Below the pieces are notes generated by a model that had not been told where the DNA came from, did no database searches, and was given only the letters and a program-made list of their open reading frames with translations. A stretch of 64,000 nt of DNA from Nonomuraea muscovyensis (GTDB taxonomy: Bacteria > Actinomycetota > Actinomycetes > Streptosporangiales > Streptosporangiaceae). Positions 43,459 through 51,987 of this stretch are shown here, one piece after another. Made by a program: the position numbers and the translations under genes. Every line of letters starts with the position of its first letter. Positions within the stretch are counted from its first letter, which is position 1. The stretch lies in NCBI RefSeq assembly GCF_014207745.1, contig NZ_JACHJB010000002.1, positions 1,116,001 through 1,180,000 on the forward strand. Direction: 5' to 3'.

Positions 43459-44276
43459 CGTCCCCTGCGCGTGTAGGCACGCAGCGACAGCGGGACGAAC
43501 ACCACCAGCAGCGCGGCCGACCAGAGCAGGACGGCGGCCACCGGATGTGCGAGCGGCCAGGCCACGTCCCCGGACGGGGCGCCCGGGTTGCCGAACAGCT
43601 CCCGTGAGGCGGCCGTCAGCGCGCTCACCGGGTTCCAGTCGGCCAGGAACCGCAGCCATCCCGGCATGCCGCCGGTCGGGACGAACGCGTTCGACAGCAT
43701 CGTGAACGGCAGGAACAGCGGCACCATCGCATCGGCGACCTGGTCGTTCTTCACCGCCAGGCCCACATAGACGCCCACCCAGCCCAGCGCGTACCGCAGC
43801 ACGATCATCAGCAGGAACGCCTGGACCGTGGGGATCAGGCCGCGGTGCGGCTGCCAGCCCACCAGCAGGCCCGCGCTCACCATGATGGCCAGCATCAGCA
43901 GGCCGGTCAGCAGGTCGGCGCCGGTCTGCCCGAACGGCACCGCCAAGCGCGCCATCGGCATGGAGCGGAACCGGTCCATCACACCGCGGGAGGCGTCGGC
44001 GGCCATCCGCGTCATGACCCCCATCACCGCGGAGAAGGTCACCATCGCGAACAGGCCGGGCATGAGGTACTCGCGGTAGTCGCCGCCGTCCGGCACCTGG
44101 ATCGCGCTGCCGAAGACGTACCCGAACAGCACCACCATGACGGCCGGGAAGACCAGCGCGGCGACGAGTTCTCCGGGATCCTGCCGCAGCCGTCCCAGCT
44201 CGCGGCCGACCAGGGTCAGCCCGTCGATGAACGTCCAGCGCAGGCGGTGGCCGAGCGGCGGGGCGAGGTCGGTCAT
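43455..44276 (-). CDS. ABC-2 permease (DrrB-like)
   Basis: 273 residues from ATG 44276 in ATGA overlap with the ATPase gene. Six helices and the conserved block DRFRSMPMARLAVPFGQTGA are typical of daunorubicin-resistance type DrrB permeases. With the DrrA-like ATPase it forms an exporter, probably of a hydrophobic drug or lipid. Confidence 0.92.
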   Translation of the reverse strand: MTDLAPPLGHRLRWTFIDGLTLVGRELGRLRQDPGELVAALVFPAVMVVLFGYVFGSAIQVPDGGDYREYLMPGLFAMVTFSAVMGVMTRMAADASRGVMDRFRSMPMARLAVPFGQTGADLLTGLLMLAIMVSAGLLVGWQPHRGLIPTVQAFLLMIVLRYALGWVGVYVGLAVKNDQVADAMVPLFLPFTMLSNAFVPTGGMPGWLRFLADWNPVSALTAASRELFGNPGAPSGDVAWPLAHPVAAVLLWSAALLVVFVPLSLRAYTRRGR

Positions 44277-45217
44277 GAGACGGTCTCCTTGCGGTCGGTG
44301 AGGCGCAGGAACACCTCGTCGAGGGTGGGGCGGCGCAACCTCACGTCGGCCGCGGCGACCCCGGCGCGGTCGAGCTCGCGCACGATGTCCGCCAGCCGGA
44401 AACCGCCGCCGGGCAGGGCCACGCTGAGCTGGTCGGCGCCCGTCATCGTGGGATCGGTTCTGGTCAGGGCGTTCAGCACGGTCGCCGCCGGACGCAGCGC
44501 GGCGGGGTCTTCGACGACGACGTCGAGGCGGTCCCCGATCGTGGCCTTCAGCTCGTCGGGAGTACCCGTGGCGATCAGCTGCCCGTGGTCGATGACGGCG
44601 ATGTCGTCGGCCAGGTGGTCGGCCTCGTCCAGATACTGCGTGGTGAGCAGCACCGTGGTGCCCTCCGCCACCAGCTCGCGAACGCTGTCCCAGATCTCTC
44701 CGCGGCTGCGTGGGTCCAGGCCGGTGGTCGGCTCGTCCAGGAAGAGCACCTCGGGGCGCAGGATGAGGCTGGTGATCAGGTCCAGGCGGCGCCGCATGCC
44801 GCCGGAGTAGCCGGTGACCTGACGGTCGGCGGCGTCCATCAGGCCGAAGCGTTCGAGCAGCTCGTCGGCCCGCCGGTGCGCCTCGCGCCGGGGCAGGTGG
44901 GACAGGCGCCCGAACATGCGCAGGTTGCCACGGCCGGTGAGCTTGTCGTCCACGGCGGCGTACTGGCCGGCGAGCCCGATCCTGGCCCGCACCTTGTGGG
45001 CCTCGCGGACGACGTCGTGTCCGGCGATGCGGGCGTGCCCGGCGTCGGGGTCGGACAGGGTCGCCAGGATGCGCACCGCGGTCGTCTTCCCCGCGCCGTT
45101 CGGTCCCAGCACGCCGCAGACCGTTCCCGCGGGGACGCTCAGGTCCAGCCCCCGCAGCGCATGGTTGTCGCCGAAGGACTTGTGCAGCCCCTCGGCGACC
45201 ACGATCGGATCCGTCAT
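44273..45217 (-). CDS. ABC ATP-binding protein (DrrA-like)
   Basis: 314 residues; GGAGGGG precedes ATG 45217. Walker A GPNGAGKTT, signature YSGGMRRRLDL, Walker B LFLDEPTTGLDP and the DrrA-type C-terminal block RRPTLDEVFLRLT. It drives the coupled permease. A TetR gene is divergent, and two matching 19-bp repeats lie in the gap. Confidence 0.95.
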   Translation of the reverse strand: MTDPIVVAEGLHKSFGDNHALRGLDLSVPAGTVCGVLGPNGAGKTTAVRILATLSDPDAGHARIAGHDVVREAHKVRARIGLAGQYAAVDDKLTGRGNLRMFGRLSHLPRREAHRRADELLERFGLMDAADRQVTGYSGGMRRRLDLITSLILRPEVLFLDEPTTGLDPRSRGEIWDSVRELVAEGTTVLLTTQYLDEADHLADDIAVIDHGQLIATGTPDELKATIGDRLDVVVEDPAALRPAATVLNALTRTDPTMTGADQLSVALPGGGFRLADIVRELDRAGVAAADVRLRRPTLDEVFLRLTDRKETVS

Positions 45218-45225
45218 TACCCCTC

Positions 45226-45244
45226 CACTGGGTACGTTGTACGC
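45226..45244. promoter_or_regulatory. TetR operator, copy 1
   Basis: CACTGGGTACGTTGTACGC, containing GTAC-N3-GTAC, 9 bp upstream of the ABC start codon. It recurs 41 bp away. Confidence 0.65.
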
Positions 45245-45266
45245 GGTTACAGCGGCCAGACTAGGT

Positions 45267-45285
45267 CACTGGGTACCATGTACGC
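45267..45285. promoter_or_regulatory. TetR operator, copy 2
   Basis: CACTGGGTACCATGTACGC, identical to copy 1 except at two positions of the central spacer. It ends 17 bp before the TetR start codon, so repressor bound here would shut its own promoter. Confidence 0.65.
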
Positions 45286-45302
45286 AACAAGGAGGTGGAA
45301 CG

Positions 45303-46073
45303 GTGACCGACGCCGAGTACGTGAACATCTGGATGCGGCCCGAGCGCCCGGCCCGCGGGCCGAAGCCGACCTACAGCCGCGCGCAGATCACCGAGGCGGC
45401 CGTCCGGATCGCCGACGCCGAAGGGCTGGAGGCCGCCACCATGCGGCGGATCGCCGCCGAGATCGGCGCGGGTGCGATGTCCCTCTACCGGTACGTCCCG
45501 AGCCGCGACGACCTCATCGAGCTCATGGCCGACCGGCTGCAGGGCGAGATCGACGTCGCGGGCATGCCCTCCGGCGACTGGCGCGCGGACCTGACGCGCT
45601 ACGCCGACGGGCTGCGGGCGATGTGGCTGCGGCACCCGTGGATCGCCACCGTGCACCGGTCACTCCCCAGCTTCGGCCCCAACCAGCTGCTCTTGATCGA
45701 ACGGGTGATCGGAGTCCTCGACGCCCACGTCCCCATCGACGAGAACCTCGGCCTCATGGCCATGCTGAACGGCTACGTCGAGGGCGCCGTCCGCGAGGAG
45801 GTCAGCGTGGCCGAGGAAGTCCGGCGCAGCGGGCTCAGCGAGTCGGAGTGGATGGCGCGAAGCTCCCCGCGCGTCAACCAGCTGCTGGAGAGCCGCGAGT
45901 ACCCGATCTTCACCAAGATCGTGACAGAGGCGCGCCAGCCGCACCTGAGCCGCGACGACCAGTTCCGGTACGGGCTGGAGCGCGTCCTCGACTGCATCGC
46001 CGCGGCCCTCCCGTCAACGGTCGAGCCTCCGGCGGCGGCGCCCCGAAAGGGGCAGGAAGACCGCGACGATTAG
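45303..46073 (+). CDS. TetR-family repressor (TetR_C tail)
   Basis: 256 residues from GTG 45303 behind a perfect AAGGAGG. Helix-turn-helix: ITEAAVRIADAEGLEAATMR, RIAAEIGAGAMSLYRYVPSR. The C-terminal region resembles the larger TetR_C group. Divergent from the DrrAB-like exporter with two operators between, so it most likely represses both until the exported drug is bound. Confidence 0.93.
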   Translation: MTDAEYVNIWMRPERPARGPKPTYSRAQITEAAVRIADAEGLEAATMRRIAAEIGAGAMSLYRYVPSRDDLIELMADRLQGEIDVAGMPSGDWRADLTRYADGLRAMWLRHPWIATVHRSLPSFGPNQLLLIERVIGVLDAHVPIDENLGLMAMLNGYVEGAVREEVSVAEEVRRSGLSESEWMARSSPRVNQLLESREYPIFTKIVTEARQPHLSRDDQFRYGLERVLDCIAAALPSTVEPPAAAPRKGQEDRDD

Positions 46074-46124
46074 CACCGGCCGGGCGATGGCCGGCGGCAG
46101 CGCGTGCTGCGGTCCGAGTACGGC

Positions 46125-46751
46125 TCAGTCAGGGGGCGGCCGGAGTGTGGCCGTCGGTCCGAAGAGGCGGTCGAGGTGGTAGCCGATGATCGCGGTGGCG
46201 GCCTCGTGGCTGCGCTGCCGGCCCAGGACGCTGGCGGTCAGGCCGTTGGCGAGAGCCAGAAGTGTGGCGACCTCGGTGCGCGGGTCGCGATCGGAGGCGA
46301 GGGCCCCGGCCTGCTGCGCGGTGGTGAGCCGGGTGGTGAGGAACTCTTCCAGCGCGTCGGGTCGGGTGAGCGCGGCCGCGGCGAGCGCCGGGTCGGTGAG
46401 GGCGGCGGTGTAGTAGGCGGTCCAGGCCAGCGAGTCCAGCCGGCTCTGCTCGTCGGAGGGCAGGATCGCGCCGAGGACGGCTTCGAAGACGCTCCGCGTG
46501 GACAGCCCGCCCGTGGCGGCGGCGGCCCGCTGCCGGACTCGGCGGTCCAGACGGGCGGTCAGCTCGGCGAGGCCGGAGTCGAGCAGGGCCTGCTTGTCGG
46601 TGAAGTAGTACTGGACGACGCGCAGCGAGACTCCGGCCTCGGCGGCGATCTCACGCATCGACACCGCCTGCAAGCCGCGGGTGCCGGCGATGCGCAGCAG
46701 CGCCTCGGTCAACTGGCGTCTGCGCTCATCATGGTTCACCTGTTTGGGCAT
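46125..46751 (-). CDS. TetR-family regulator
   Basis: 208 residues. Helix-turn-helix: LTEALLRIAGTRGLQAVSMR, EIAAEAGVSLRVVQYYFTDK. The C-terminal domain has the ACRAB-like helices. It starts nine bases after the hydrolase gene and so is second in a two-gene unit; the palindrome at 47703-47720 before that unit is its probable operator. Confidence 0.93.
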   Translation of the reverse strand: MPKQVNHDERRRQLTEALLRIAGTRGLQAVSMREIAAEAGVSLRVVQYYFTDKQALLDSGLAELTARLDRRVRQRAAAATGGLSTRSVFEAVLGAILPSDEQSRLDSLAWTAYYTAALTDPALAAAALTRPDALEEFLTTRLTTAQQAGALASDRDPRTEVATLLALANGLTASVLGRQRSHEAATAIIGYHLDRLFGPTATLRPPPD

Positions 46752-46760
46752 GGCGGTTGC

Positions 46761-47681
46761 CTAGCTGCGGTCCGTGCTGTGCTCCGGCGTCGCGATCTCA
46801 GCCCGGGCTCGGCCGGGGAAGGCGAGGATCCGCTCGATGACCAGGTCTGGAGCCTCGACGGGCAGCGCATGTCCGGTATCGGGCACGATCTCCACCCGCC
46901 ACGACGGGGCGATCTCGGCCAGCCGCGCGGCCACCGCCTGCGCGTCGTGCAGCGCGCTGCGGGCGCCGAGCAGCACCTGCACGGGTACGGACAGCTCACG
47001 CACCTGCTCGTCGGTGTAGGCGGGCGGGATGGGCAGCCGCCGGCGAAAGGACCGGCCGGCCGCCATCAGCTTCATCAGCGCGTCCTCGCGCAGCGTGCCG
47101 TTGCCGACGGCGCCGGCGACGCGGCGCCGCAGCGCCCGCGGGAGCAGGGCGGCCGTACCGCCGACGATGAGCCACCGGTAGAACCGGCCGGTCAACGGCG
47201 CGAAGCCGGCCGGATCCACCAGCGTCAGCGCCGCGACCCGGCCGCCCCCGCCAAGCTGCTGTTCCACCGCCGTCCAGCCGCCGTAAGAGGAACCCACCAC
47301 GTGCGCGCGCTCGGCGCTGACCGCGGCCAGGACGTCGGTGAGCCAGCCGCCGACCTCGGCACCGGTGGTAAGCGGCTGCGTCTGAACCGAGCGACCGGGC
47401 TCGCCGAGCGGGTCGACGGCAAAGACCGGACGCATGCGTGCCAGCGGCTCGATGTAGCGGTACCAGGCCAACGCGTTCCCACCGGCACCGGCCAGGAGGA
47501 TCACCGGATCCCCTTCGGCGGGCCCGGCCCGGAGGATCCGCACACTGCCGGCGCGGGTCTCGACGTCGATGGCCCCCACCGGCACGCGCCATAGCTCGTC
47601 GACCGCTCGGCCATAGACGGCGAAGTACTTGTCACGGGCAGAATCGCTGGTGAAGGTCGACGGCCGGTCGGGTGCGCGCAT
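46761..47681 (-). CDS. Alpha/beta hydrolase
   Basis: 306 residues from ATG 47681 (longer frame upstream discarded because it lacks a ribosome site and runs through the operator). Oxyanion region ILLAGAGGNALAWYRYIE, nucleophile Ser in VVGSSYGGWTAVEQ, acid in LVDPAGFAP region and His in PDTGHALPVEAP. The usual Gly-x-Ser-x-Gly is GSSYG. A cytoplasmic esterase or lactonase controlled by the following TetR. Confidence 0.9.
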   Translation of the reverse strand: MRAPDRPSTFTSDSARDKYFAVYGRAVDELWRVPVGAIDVETRAGSVRILRAGPAEGDPVILLAGAGGNALAWYRYIEPLARMRPVFAVDPLGEPGRSVQTQPLTTGAEVGGWLTDVLAAVSAERAHVVGSSYGGWTAVEQQLGGGGRVAALTLVDPAGFAPLTGRFYRWLIVGGTAALLPRALRRRVAGAVGNGTLREDALMKLMAAGRSFRRRLPIPPAYTDEQVRELSVPVQVLLGARSALHDAQAVAARLAEIAPSWRVEIVPDTGHALPVEAPDLVIERILAFPGRARAEIATPEHSTDRS

Positions 47682-47702
47682 GGCGACCTCATCTCCTCCG
47701 AA

Positions 47703-47720
47703 AGGATACAGTTGTATCCT
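47703..47720. promoter_or_regulatory. TetR operator palindrome
   Basis: AGGATACA-GT-TGTATCCT: 8-bp perfect arms around two bases, 22 bp upstream of the hydrolase start codon. The high A/T content stands out locally. Confidence 0.7.
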
Positions 47721-47841
47721 AACAGCTGACTGCCCATCCTGCGGATCTTGCCCGGCCTTCATGGGAGGGCGGACCGGGCCAGGGTGTGGATGGTTTCCGC
47801 CAAGCGCCGGCCTCGTTCCGGTTCAAGGACGTGACTCGGCC

Positions 47842-48525
47842 TCAGGGTTCGCGTGCGCAGAGGTACGCGTCCAGGTCGGCGGCGCCCTTGAGCATGGCGC
47901 GACCCCGGGCGGACAGGCGGGCCTGCCAGTCGCGCAGGGTCGACTCCAGCGGGGTGACGCCTCCGGCGGAGCGGACCTGAGCGATCAGCGGGGCGATCTG
48001 CTCCAGCAGGTAGCCGCCACGCCTGAGCTGGTGGGCCAGCCGGACGTCCCGTACGTCGGCCGCGCTGTATATCCGGTAGCCCGTCTGCGGATCGCGGCGC
48101 GGCCGGACCACCCCGGCGTTCTCCCATTTGCGCAGGGTGGCGGGGCGGATGCCGAGCCTCCTGGCCAGGGGGCCGATGAACGTGTCGCCGCGCTCCTGCG
48201 GCACGGGCGCCAGATCGCCGAGCGCGGCTTCGACGGCCTGGAGGGTGCGGCGGTCGTCGAGGAGTTGGCCGTGACTCTCGTCGATGAGCCGCAGCGCGTC
48301 CTGGGCGGCACCCCGGTTGACCGCCTGCATGATCGACGTGGCCGTCTGGTGACCGTGCCCGGGCACGAGGGCGAGGAACGCGCGCAGGGCTTGCGCGTGC
48401 AGCGGCGTATAGGTGCGATAGCCGTGGACGGTGCGTTCGGCGGCGGGCAGGATGCCGGCGTCCTCGTAGTTCCTGATCGCCTGGGTGGACAGGCCGTGCT
48501 CGCGCGCCAGGTCCACTGGCCTCAT
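47842..48525 (-). CDS. MerR-family regulator with two helix-turn-helix domains (TioE-like)
   Basis: 227 residues from ATG 48525. The first HTH reads MRPVDLAREHGLSTQAIRNY with GYRTYTPLHAQALRAF; a second one follows at residues 125-185 (LARRLGIRPATLRKWENAG, TGYRIYSAADVRDVRLAHQL). This tandem plan is that of the TioE group, whose prototype lies in a thiocoraline cluster. Divergent from the erythromycin-esterase-like gene, its probable target. Confidence 0.85.
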   Translation of the reverse strand: MRPVDLAREHGLSTQAIRNYEDAGILPAAERTVHGYRTYTPLHAQALRAFLALVPGHGHQTATSIMQAVNRGAAQDALRLIDESHGQLLDDRRTLQAVEAALGDLAPVPQERGDTFIGPLARRLGIRPATLRKWENAGVVRPRRDPQTGYRIYSAADVRDVRLAHQLRRGGYLLEQIAPLIAQVRSAGGVTPLESTLRDWQARLSARGRAMLKGAADLDAYLCAREP

Positions 48526-48594
48526 GGGTGCATCACCGATTGAAGGTCCATCGCGATAGGAGCAGGGATTTATCGGCAAAGTCTACACCGAAAG

Positions 48595-48612
48595 TTCAAC
48601 GATACCGTTGAA
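48595..48612. promoter_or_regulatory. Inverted repeat at the esterase start
   Basis: TTCAACG-ATAC-CGTTGAA, 7-bp perfect arms, three bases before ATG 48616. A candidate binding site for the divergent MerR protein; GTTGAAGG also serves as ribosome site, so a hairpin could mask it. Confidence 0.5.
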
Positions 48613-48615
48613 GGC

Positions 48616-49782
48616 ATGGATATCAAGGACACAGCCCGCCCACTCGACGGCACGGGCGTCTCGGCGTTCCTCCGGTCGCTTCCCGCCAAGCCCCTGCTGC
48701 TCGGCCTGGGCGAGGCCAGGCACTTCGTGGAGGAACTGGGCGACCTGCGCAACGAGATCTTCCGGCATCTGGTCGAGCACGAGGGCTACCGGTCGTTCGC
48801 CATCGAGAGCGACTGTCTCATGGGCCTCGTGGTCGACGACTACATCACGACGGGTACGGGCACGCTCGACGACGTCATGGAACGCGGCTTCAGCCACGAC
48901 TTCGGCACGTCCCCGGCCAACCGCGACCTCGTACGCTGGATGCGGACGTACAACGAGGAGCATGACGAAAAGCTCCGGTTCTTCGGCGTCGACAGCCCTC
49001 TGGAGTACTGGGCGGCGAGCCCGCGCCAGGCGCTCGCCGCGCTCTACGCCCTCCTCGACGGCCCGCTCCCCTGCACCAGGGAAACCCTCGACACGCTGCT
49101 GGGCCCCGACGACCGGTGGGCGAACGAGGCCACGGCCATGGATCCGTCCCAGTCGATCGGCCAGTCCGCCGACGCCCAGCGGCTGCGACTGATCGCCGAC
49201 GACCTGGTGGCGCTGCTCGACACGCAGGCGCCGCGGCTGAGCGCGGAGGACAGGCAGCGGGCGGAGCTGTACGGGCGCACCGCCACCGGCCTGCTCCGCT
49301 ACCACTACTGGATGGCCGATGCGTCCCCGGCGCGGTGGGCCCGGCTGTCGGCCCTGCGGGACGCGATGATGGCCGCCAACCTGCGTGCCGTCGCCGAACA
49401 AGGGCCGGCCCTGGTCTACTCCAGCAACCTCCACCTGCAGCGGAACAAGACCTTCATGTCGTTCGGCGACCAGACGCTGGAGTGGTGGAGCGCGGGGGCG
49501 ATCACGGGGACGCACCTGGGCGACCGGTACGCCTTCCTGGCCTCAGCCCTCGGCACGGTCGGCGACAACACCCCGTCCCCGGACACCGTCGAGGGCATCC
49601 TGTCCACGCTCCCATGGGACCACGCTCTCATCGACGCCCGCCGCCTGGCCGAGGCCACCACGAAGCCCGCCCAGCGCATCTCCCACGATTTCGCCTATTT
49701 CCCGCTGGACCCGGCCCAGCTCGACCTGATCGACGGCATCGTCTTCCTCAAGCAGGCTGTCAGGCTGAAAAAGCTGGGTTGA
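48616..49782 (+). CDS. Erythromycin esterase-family protein
   Basis: 388 residues. The family core is seen in LLLGLGEARHFVEELGDLRN (catalytic Glu/His region), FAIESDCLMGLVVDDYI, LVRWMRTYNEEHDEKLRFFG and ALVYSSNLHLQRN. Ere-type enzymes open macrolide lactone rings; many homologues act on unknown substrates. The family text GExxHGxxE is here GEARHFVEE, one Gly replaced by Phe, so it may not be a true macrolide esterase. Regulated with the divergent MerR gene. Confidence 0.85.
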   Translation: MDIKDTARPLDGTGVSAFLRSLPAKPLLLGLGEARHFVEELGDLRNEIFRHLVEHEGYRSFAIESDCLMGLVVDDYITTGTGTLDDVMERGFSHDFGTSPANRDLVRWMRTYNEEHDEKLRFFGVDSPLEYWAASPRQALAALYALLDGPLPCTRETLDTLLGPDDRWANEATAMDPSQSIGQSADAQRLRLIADDLVALLDTQAPRLSAEDRQRAELYGRTATGLLRYHYWMADASPARWARLSALRDAMMAANLRAVAEQGPALVYSSNLHLQRNKTFMSFGDQTLEWWSAGAITGTHLGDRYAFLASALGTVGDNTPSPDTVEGILSTLPWDHALIDARRLAEATTKPAQRISHDFAYFPLDPAQLDLIDGIVFLKQAVRLKKLG

Positions 49783-50026
49783 CAGGCGCCTGCGGGTCAG
49801 GCTCTGCCGACACGCACGCGACCACACCAGAAACCGCGAACGATCCGGAAGAACCTCCGATGACCAGGGCAGACGCGATCCCATGTTCCTGGTGACGAGG
49901 AGACACCCGCACGCAACCCGACGAGCAGCCTGGAGGCCGGCGCATGGCGGGGTCGGGGACGCCGGCCGAGCTGCCGGCCAGGGACGGCAGGTCGGCCGCG
50001 CCGACTGGATCCTCATCGCACCCTGA

Positions 50027-50550
50027 TCAGCTATCGCGGGCGTAGGCGAAGAGCCTCACGGCGGTGATGAACGCCACCTCGATCCCCAGCAGCTTGTCCA
50101 GCAAGGTGAAGCCTGAAATGTCCGACGGAACCAGGACCTGGCGGAGGGGGATGACCGCGAGCAGAGCCGCCGCCAGCTCCAGAGGACTGGTGTTCTTGTT
50201 GCGCAGCCGCCGCAGCGCGAGGGCGAAGACGAGCAGGACCGGCGTCGCCAGGATGGCGTACACGAAGGCGAGCGTGTTCGGGCGGGCGGGCGAGGTCGAC
50301 CTGGATGGCCTCGTCCAGGCGCAGCCGATGGACGACGTCGCTGCCGGGCCTGGTGCCTTCGACCTTGCCTCCGGTGTCCACGTAGTAGCTGTGCGAGTTG
50401 TCGCCGAGGGGTGGAAGTGTCCAGTCGCCCAGGTTGTCGTCGAGGCCGACGGTGAAGACAAAGAGCGTGAGGGTCCGTTCCGACATCCGCTCGGTCCCGT
50501 CGGACAGCGGTGGCAGTTCGACGCCGTCGGCGACGGTGATCTCGATCTAG
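50027..50550 (-). pseudogene. Membrane protein, truncated and frameshifted
   Basis: Reverse-strand coding text begins at an insertion-sequence end near 50550 (IEITVADGVELPPLSDG) and runs to IQVDLARPP. It then changes frame at a GGGC repeat run (50280-50291) and continues PNTLAFVYAILATPVLLVFA with two more helices. Removing one 4-base unit would restore one frame. The 5' end is cut by the IS982-like fragment. Family not recognised; about three C-terminal membrane helices. Confidence 0.6.
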
Positions 50551-50553
50551 ATG

Positions 50554-50865
50554 ATTGATGCGAAGGCATAGCTGCGGAGACAGGGCGAGGGTGCCCATCC
50601 TCGATGTGTGACGAAAGAGTTGGACACCCTCGCAACCGCACTGTACGTGCAAATCGACGATGCGTTGAAGGCCCAGCCGCACCTGGCGCGGTGGCGGCCG
50701 AAGGTCGGCATCGCGCCGACGCTGAGTGATGCCGAGCTGGTCACCCTGGCGGTGCTGTCAGCGCTGCTGGGCTTCACCTCCGAACGCCGCCGGCTGCGTC
50801 ACGCCCGCGCCGAGCTGAGCGGGATGCTCCCCTGCATCCCAGGCCAGCCTGGATACAACCGGCAG
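50554..50865 (+). pseudogene. IS982-family transposase, 5' fragment
   Basis: From GTG 50608 the frame reads LDTLATALYVQIDDALKAQP, then RWRPKVGIAPTLSDAELVTL and AVLSALLGFTSE, the N-terminus of IS982-type transposases. It is lost after GQPGYNRQ, where the end of the dehydratase gene begins. The DDE core is missing. The insertion cut the membrane-protein gene on its left. Confidence 0.7.
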
Positions 50866-50873
50866 AGCGATTG

Positions 50874-51854
50874 TCAAGACCTGTGGATGGGAGCCGCACC
50901 GACCCAGCGGTGATAGGCGTCTACGTCGACGTTGCTGCCGCACACGATGGTGACCACGTGTCGGCCGGCGAAGCGGTCACGGTCCTCGAGGATCGCCGCG
51001 ATGCCGAGCGCGGCCGACGGTTCGACGACGAGGCCGGCGTGGTCGAGGAGCATCCGCATCCCGGCGATGATCGACGTCTCCCGGACCAGGACGGCATCGT
51101 CGGCGACCAGGAGGAGGTCGTCCAGGACGGCCGGGATGGGACACCGGCCGGCGACGCCGTCAGCGATGGTGTCGGTCGAGTCGGTGGTCACGACGCGCCG
51201 TCGGCGCCACGAGTGTGTCATCGCCGGTGCGCCCAGCGGCTGGACGCAGATCACCTCGACTCCGGGTGCCAAGGACTTCACCACATGACCCACACCGGTG
51301 GCCAGCGCCCCGCCGCCGAGAGCGATCAGGACGGCGTCGAACGACGGCACGGTGTCCACCAGTTCCAGGCCGATGGTCGCCGCGCCCTCGCAGGTCTCGA
51401 TGTCCAGGCTGTCTTCGACCAGCCGGATGCCGTCGTGCCGCGCGATGGTCGCCGCCCGTTCGCGAGCCAGGTCGAAGTCGCCGTCCACCAGCTCCAGCCT
51501 GGCGCCCAATGCGCGGATGCGATCAAGCTTGGCCACGGGCGCAAAGCGGGATGCCACGACGGTGACGTCGAGCCCCCGGCCGCGACCGGACCACGCGAGG
51601 GCCTGGCCAAGGTTGCCCGCGCTGGCGCACACCACGGCCCGCGAGCCGTTGTCGGCGAGCAGGCTGGCGACCAACTCGGTGCCGCGGGCCTTGAAGCTGC
51701 GGACCGGGTTCGCCGTTTCGAGCTTGATGCTCACCGTGCAACCGAGGTCGGGCTCCAACGCCTCGCAGCGGTACATCGGAGTGTCGAGAAAAATCGGGTC
51801 GATTACCTGGCGAGCCGCCCGGATCCGAGCAGTGTCGAGGCGCGTCTCCTGCAC
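50874..51854 (-). CDS. PLP-dependent threonine/serine dehydratase-like enzyme
   Basis: 326 residues from GTG 51854. PLP Lys lies in NPVRSFKARGTE; the phosphate loop is IALGGGALATGVG, and AVVCASAGNLGQALAWSGRG is the Asn-binding loop. Fold-type II family: threonine deaminase, serine dehydratase/racemase. No regulatory ACT domain, so a degradative or racemase-type member. The 3' end touches the IS982 fragment but the product seems complete. Confidence 0.88.
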   Translation of the reverse strand: MQETRLDTARIRAARQVIDPIFLDTPMYRCEALEPDLGCTVSIKLETANPVRSFKARGTELVASLLADNGSRAVVCASAGNLGQALAWSGRGRGLDVTVVASRFAPVAKLDRIRALGARLELVDGDFDLARERAATIARHDGIRLVEDSLDIETCEGAATIGLELVDTVPSFDAVLIALGGGALATGVGHVVKSLAPGVEVICVQPLGAPAMTHSWRRRRVVTTDSTDTIADGVAGRCPIPAVLDDLLLVADDAVLVRETSIIAGMRMLLDHAGLVVEPSAALGIAAILEDRDRFAGRHVVTIVCGSNVDVDAYHRWVGAAPIHRS

Positions 51855-51987
51855 GGCACGACAGCGTAGCGCCTCCGGCGCTGTTCCCTTGGGGTGAACG
51901 CCCGGCGACCGGGTGTCTGACGATCCCCTGAAAGCAACGCAGACGGACGGCGGCTCACCGATCCAACCCGACCCGGCACCCGGGCCG

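Noticed and set aside
46040..46053. GCCCC-GAAA-GGGGC hairpin as a terminator
   Set aside because: It lies within the TetR coding end, has a five-base stem only and is probably chance; the weak CCGGCC hairpin after the stop is no better.
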